Shown here: positions 5,964-7,172 of the stretch, one piece after another
Numbering within the stretch: the first letter of the stretch is position 1
Layout of the letters: each line of letters opens with the position of its first letter
Assembly: GCA_025355035.1 (NCBI GenBank)
Contig: JANXLS010000070.1
Coordinates: 1 to 7,172 of the forward strand
From: Planctomycetota bacterium
GTDB lineage: Bacteria; Planctomycetota; SZUA-567; H5-PLA8
Direction: 5' to 3'
Length of the DNA: 7,172 bases
Program-made: the position numbers and the translations under genes
Notes under the pieces: model-generated
Told to the model about the DNA's origin: nothing
The model's input: only the letters and a program-made list of their open reading frames with translations
Database searches by the model: none

Positions 5964-7033
5964 CATTTAATGGCCTTAACGACGGCTGCGCCCATTTCGG
6001 AGCAAGTAACGGTCTTCTCGCCTTTGCGGGCGAGATCGGCGGTTCGGAGGCCGGCGATGAGAACGCTTTCGACGGCGTTCTCAATGGCGTCGGATTCTCT
6101 CTGCAGCTTGAACGAATATTTTAACATCATCGCGGCGCTCAGAATTGTTGCCAGCGGGTTGGCTTTGCCGGTGCCGGTGATGTCGGGCGCGGAACCGTGC
6201 GATGGTTCGTAGAGTCCGACTTGACCGCCGATGCTTGCGGACGGCAGCATGCCCAGCGAACCGGTCAACATCGCTGCTTCGTCACTGAGAATGTCTCCGA
6301 ACATGTTCGTCGTGACGAGCACATCGAATTGCCTGGGTTCGCGTATCAATTGCATTGCGGCGTTGTCGACGATCTGATGTTCAAAAGCGATGTGCGGGAA
6401 ATGTTTTGAAACTTCTTCGGCCACATCGTGCCAGAGGCGCGAGCTTTCGAGCACGTTGAATTTATCCACGCTCATCACTTTTTTGCGGCGCAGTTCGGCG
6501 AGCTGAAATGCGAGCCGGACGATGCGATCGACTTCGGAGAAGCGGTAGATTTCGGTGTTGACGCCGTAGCGGTCCTTGCCTTCACCGTGCAGCCCGCGTG
6601 GTTCCCCGAAGTAGATGCCGCTGATCAATTCGCGGACGATCAGCATGTCGGTGCCTTGAATGACTTCGGGCTTCAGCGTCGAGGCGTCTTTCAGCGCGTC
6701 GTACAACTTCACGGGGCGCAGGTTGGCGAAGAGGTCGAGGCCTTTGCGCAGCGCGAGAATGCCGGCTTCGGGGCGCTTTTTGTTTTCGATCTTGTCCCAC
6801 TTCGGCCCGCCGAACGGTCCCTTCAAAACGGCTTGGGAATTTTGACATGCTTTCAAGGTGTCCGACGGAAGCGGCGAATCGAACGTATCGATGGCAATTC
6901 CACCGGCGTGATGGTACTCGTATTCAAACGAATGCCCAAAGACGTCGCCGATGCGGTTCAACACGTTCTGCGCTTCGCCAACGATCTCCGGCCCAATGCC
7001 GTCGCCGCGTAAAACAACGATTTTGAATTTCAT
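5963..7033 (-). CDS. leuB: 3-isopropylmalate dehydrogenase
   Basis: Cytoplasmic NAD- and Mg/Mn-dependent enzyme. It oxidatively decarboxylates 3-isopropylmalate to 2-oxoisocaproate, the third dedicated step of leucine synthesis. The 356-residue length is normal. Family landmarks in order are LRGDGIGPEI (8-17), GPFGGPKWD (72-80), LRKGLDLFANLRP with R96 and R106, R134, and Y141 in IYFGEPRG. Then come K191 in SVDKFNVLE, D223 in VDNAA, D247 and D251 (metal ligands), and the NAD-binding HGSAPDITGTGKANP (279-293). Spacing of the active-site residues agrees with the Thermus enzyme as I remember it, apart from about four extra residues between Y141 and K191, so it looks functional. IPMDH is preferred over isocitrate or tartrate dehydrogenase because of the LRxxLDLFANLRP element. 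A strong GAGGAG precedes the ATG. No leuA, leuC or leuD is adjacent; the gene converges on glgP. Confidence 0.96.
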   Translation of the reverse strand: MKFKIVVLRGDGIGPEIVGEAQNVLNRIGDVFGHSFEYEYHHAGGIAIDTFDSPLPSDTLKACQNSQAVLKGPFGGPKWDKIENKKRPEAGILALRKGLDLFANLRPVKLYDALKDASTLKPEVIQGTDMLIVRELISGIYFGEPRGLHGEGKDRYGVNTEIYRFSEVDRIVRLAFQLAELRRKKVMSVDKFNVLESSRLWHDVAEEVSKHFPHIAFEHQIVDNAAMQLIREPRQFDVLVTTNMFGDILSDEAAMLTGSLGMLPSASIGGQVGLYEPSHGSAPDITGTGKANPLATILSAAMMLKYSFKLQRESDAIENAVESVLIAGLRTADLARKGEKTVTCSEMGAAVVKAIK

Positions 7034-7172
7034 GCGTCTCCTCTGCTTATTAAATAATAAAACGAAGATGGAGTATAATCGGGTGGCTTGGAATTCCGAG
7101 TTTGGATTGCAATTTGACAGTGCAATTGTTTACAATGACGAAGTCGTGCGATTCGTTCTCATATTTTTGCAA
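7034..7172. other. leuB upstream region, no gene seen
   Basis: These 139 bp contain no supportable gene. They hold the leuB ribosome-binding site (GAGGAG on the minus strand), a candidate -10, and nested short inverted repeats further out: ATTGCA (7106-7111) with TGCAAT (7121-7126), and ATTGT (7125-7129) with ACAAT (7132-7136). I see no leader peptide with leucine codons and no T-box-like structure. Confidence 0.5.
7072..7077 (-). promoter_or_regulatory. Candidate -10 element for leuB
   Basis: The minus strand reads TATACT in the context GATTATACTCC. This would place the start of transcription near 7065, with a leader of about 32 nt. No clear TTGACA-like -35 lies 16-18 bp upstream. The overlapping plus-strand TATAAT (7074-7079) has no matching -35 either. 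Confidence 0.4.

Noticed and set aside
6428..7012. 194-codon plus-strand frame within leuB
   Set aside because: It is antisense to conserved active-site coding sequence and is a codon-bias shadow.
7114..7136. TTGACA (7114-7119) with TACAAT (7131-7136) as a plus-strand promoter
   Set aside because: The spacer is only 11 bp, too short for a sigma-70 promoter, and no -10 lies at the usual distance.
7136..7172. Start of a plus-strand gene at ATG 7136
   Set aside because: Only 12 codons are visible, there is no ribosome-binding site, and no recognisable sequence.
1..7172. CRISPR, phage, transposon or new multi-gene system
   Set aside because: There are no spaced repeat array, no transposase, integrase or nuclease motifs, and the identified genes are housekeeping or transport types with no joint logic.

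Overview
The window reads as an ordinary stretch of bacterial chromosome with six protein genes. The host is probably Gram-negative, because it encodes an exported protein and a lipoprotein whose lipobox is followed by Gln (typical of outer-membrane sorting). By eye the base composition is moderately GC-rich. The gene types are free-living housekeeping ones: valine tRNA charging, leucine biosynthesis and glycogen/maltodextrin breakdown. A short palindromic 'GCAGGCTGGAAGCCTGC'-type repeat sits inside a gene, and heptad TTCAAAG repeats sit in a terminator. Both remind me of Verrucomicrobia/Planctomycetes-type genomes, but that phylum guess is low-confidence inference.

Layout. (1) Positions 1-1214, + strand: the C-terminal part (403 residues) of valyl-tRNA synthetase, cut by the left edge. 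Its anticodon-binding region carries an in-frame palindromic insertion at about 83-135. (2) Positions 1211-1870, + strand: an unrecognised exported protein whose ATG overlaps the valS stop as ATGA. (3) Positions 1884-2210, - strand: a small unrecognised lipoprotein, convergent with (2). (4) A 128-bp divergent promoter region, then 2339-3127, + strand: a TauE/SafE-type membrane exporter. (5) A 202-bp repeat-rich gap, 3128-3329. (6) Positions 3330-5894, + strand: a complete 854-residue alpha-glucan phosphorylase of the DUF3417/archaeal-maltodextrin type. (7) A heptad-repeat hairpin with a T-run (5907-5963) separating glgP from (8) leuB, 5963-7033, - strand: a complete 3-isopropylmalate dehydrogenase. 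(9) Positions 7034-7172: the leuB upstream region, with no supportable gene.

The genes do not form one pathway. Only valS and the exported protein look co-transcribed. The lipoprotein and the exporter are divergent neighbours, and glgP and leuB converge on a shared terminator region. I saw no rRNA, tRNA, CRISPR array, transposase or phage gene, and nothing resembling a new multi-gene system. The most unusual signal is the palindromic repeat translated as part of an essential enzyme.
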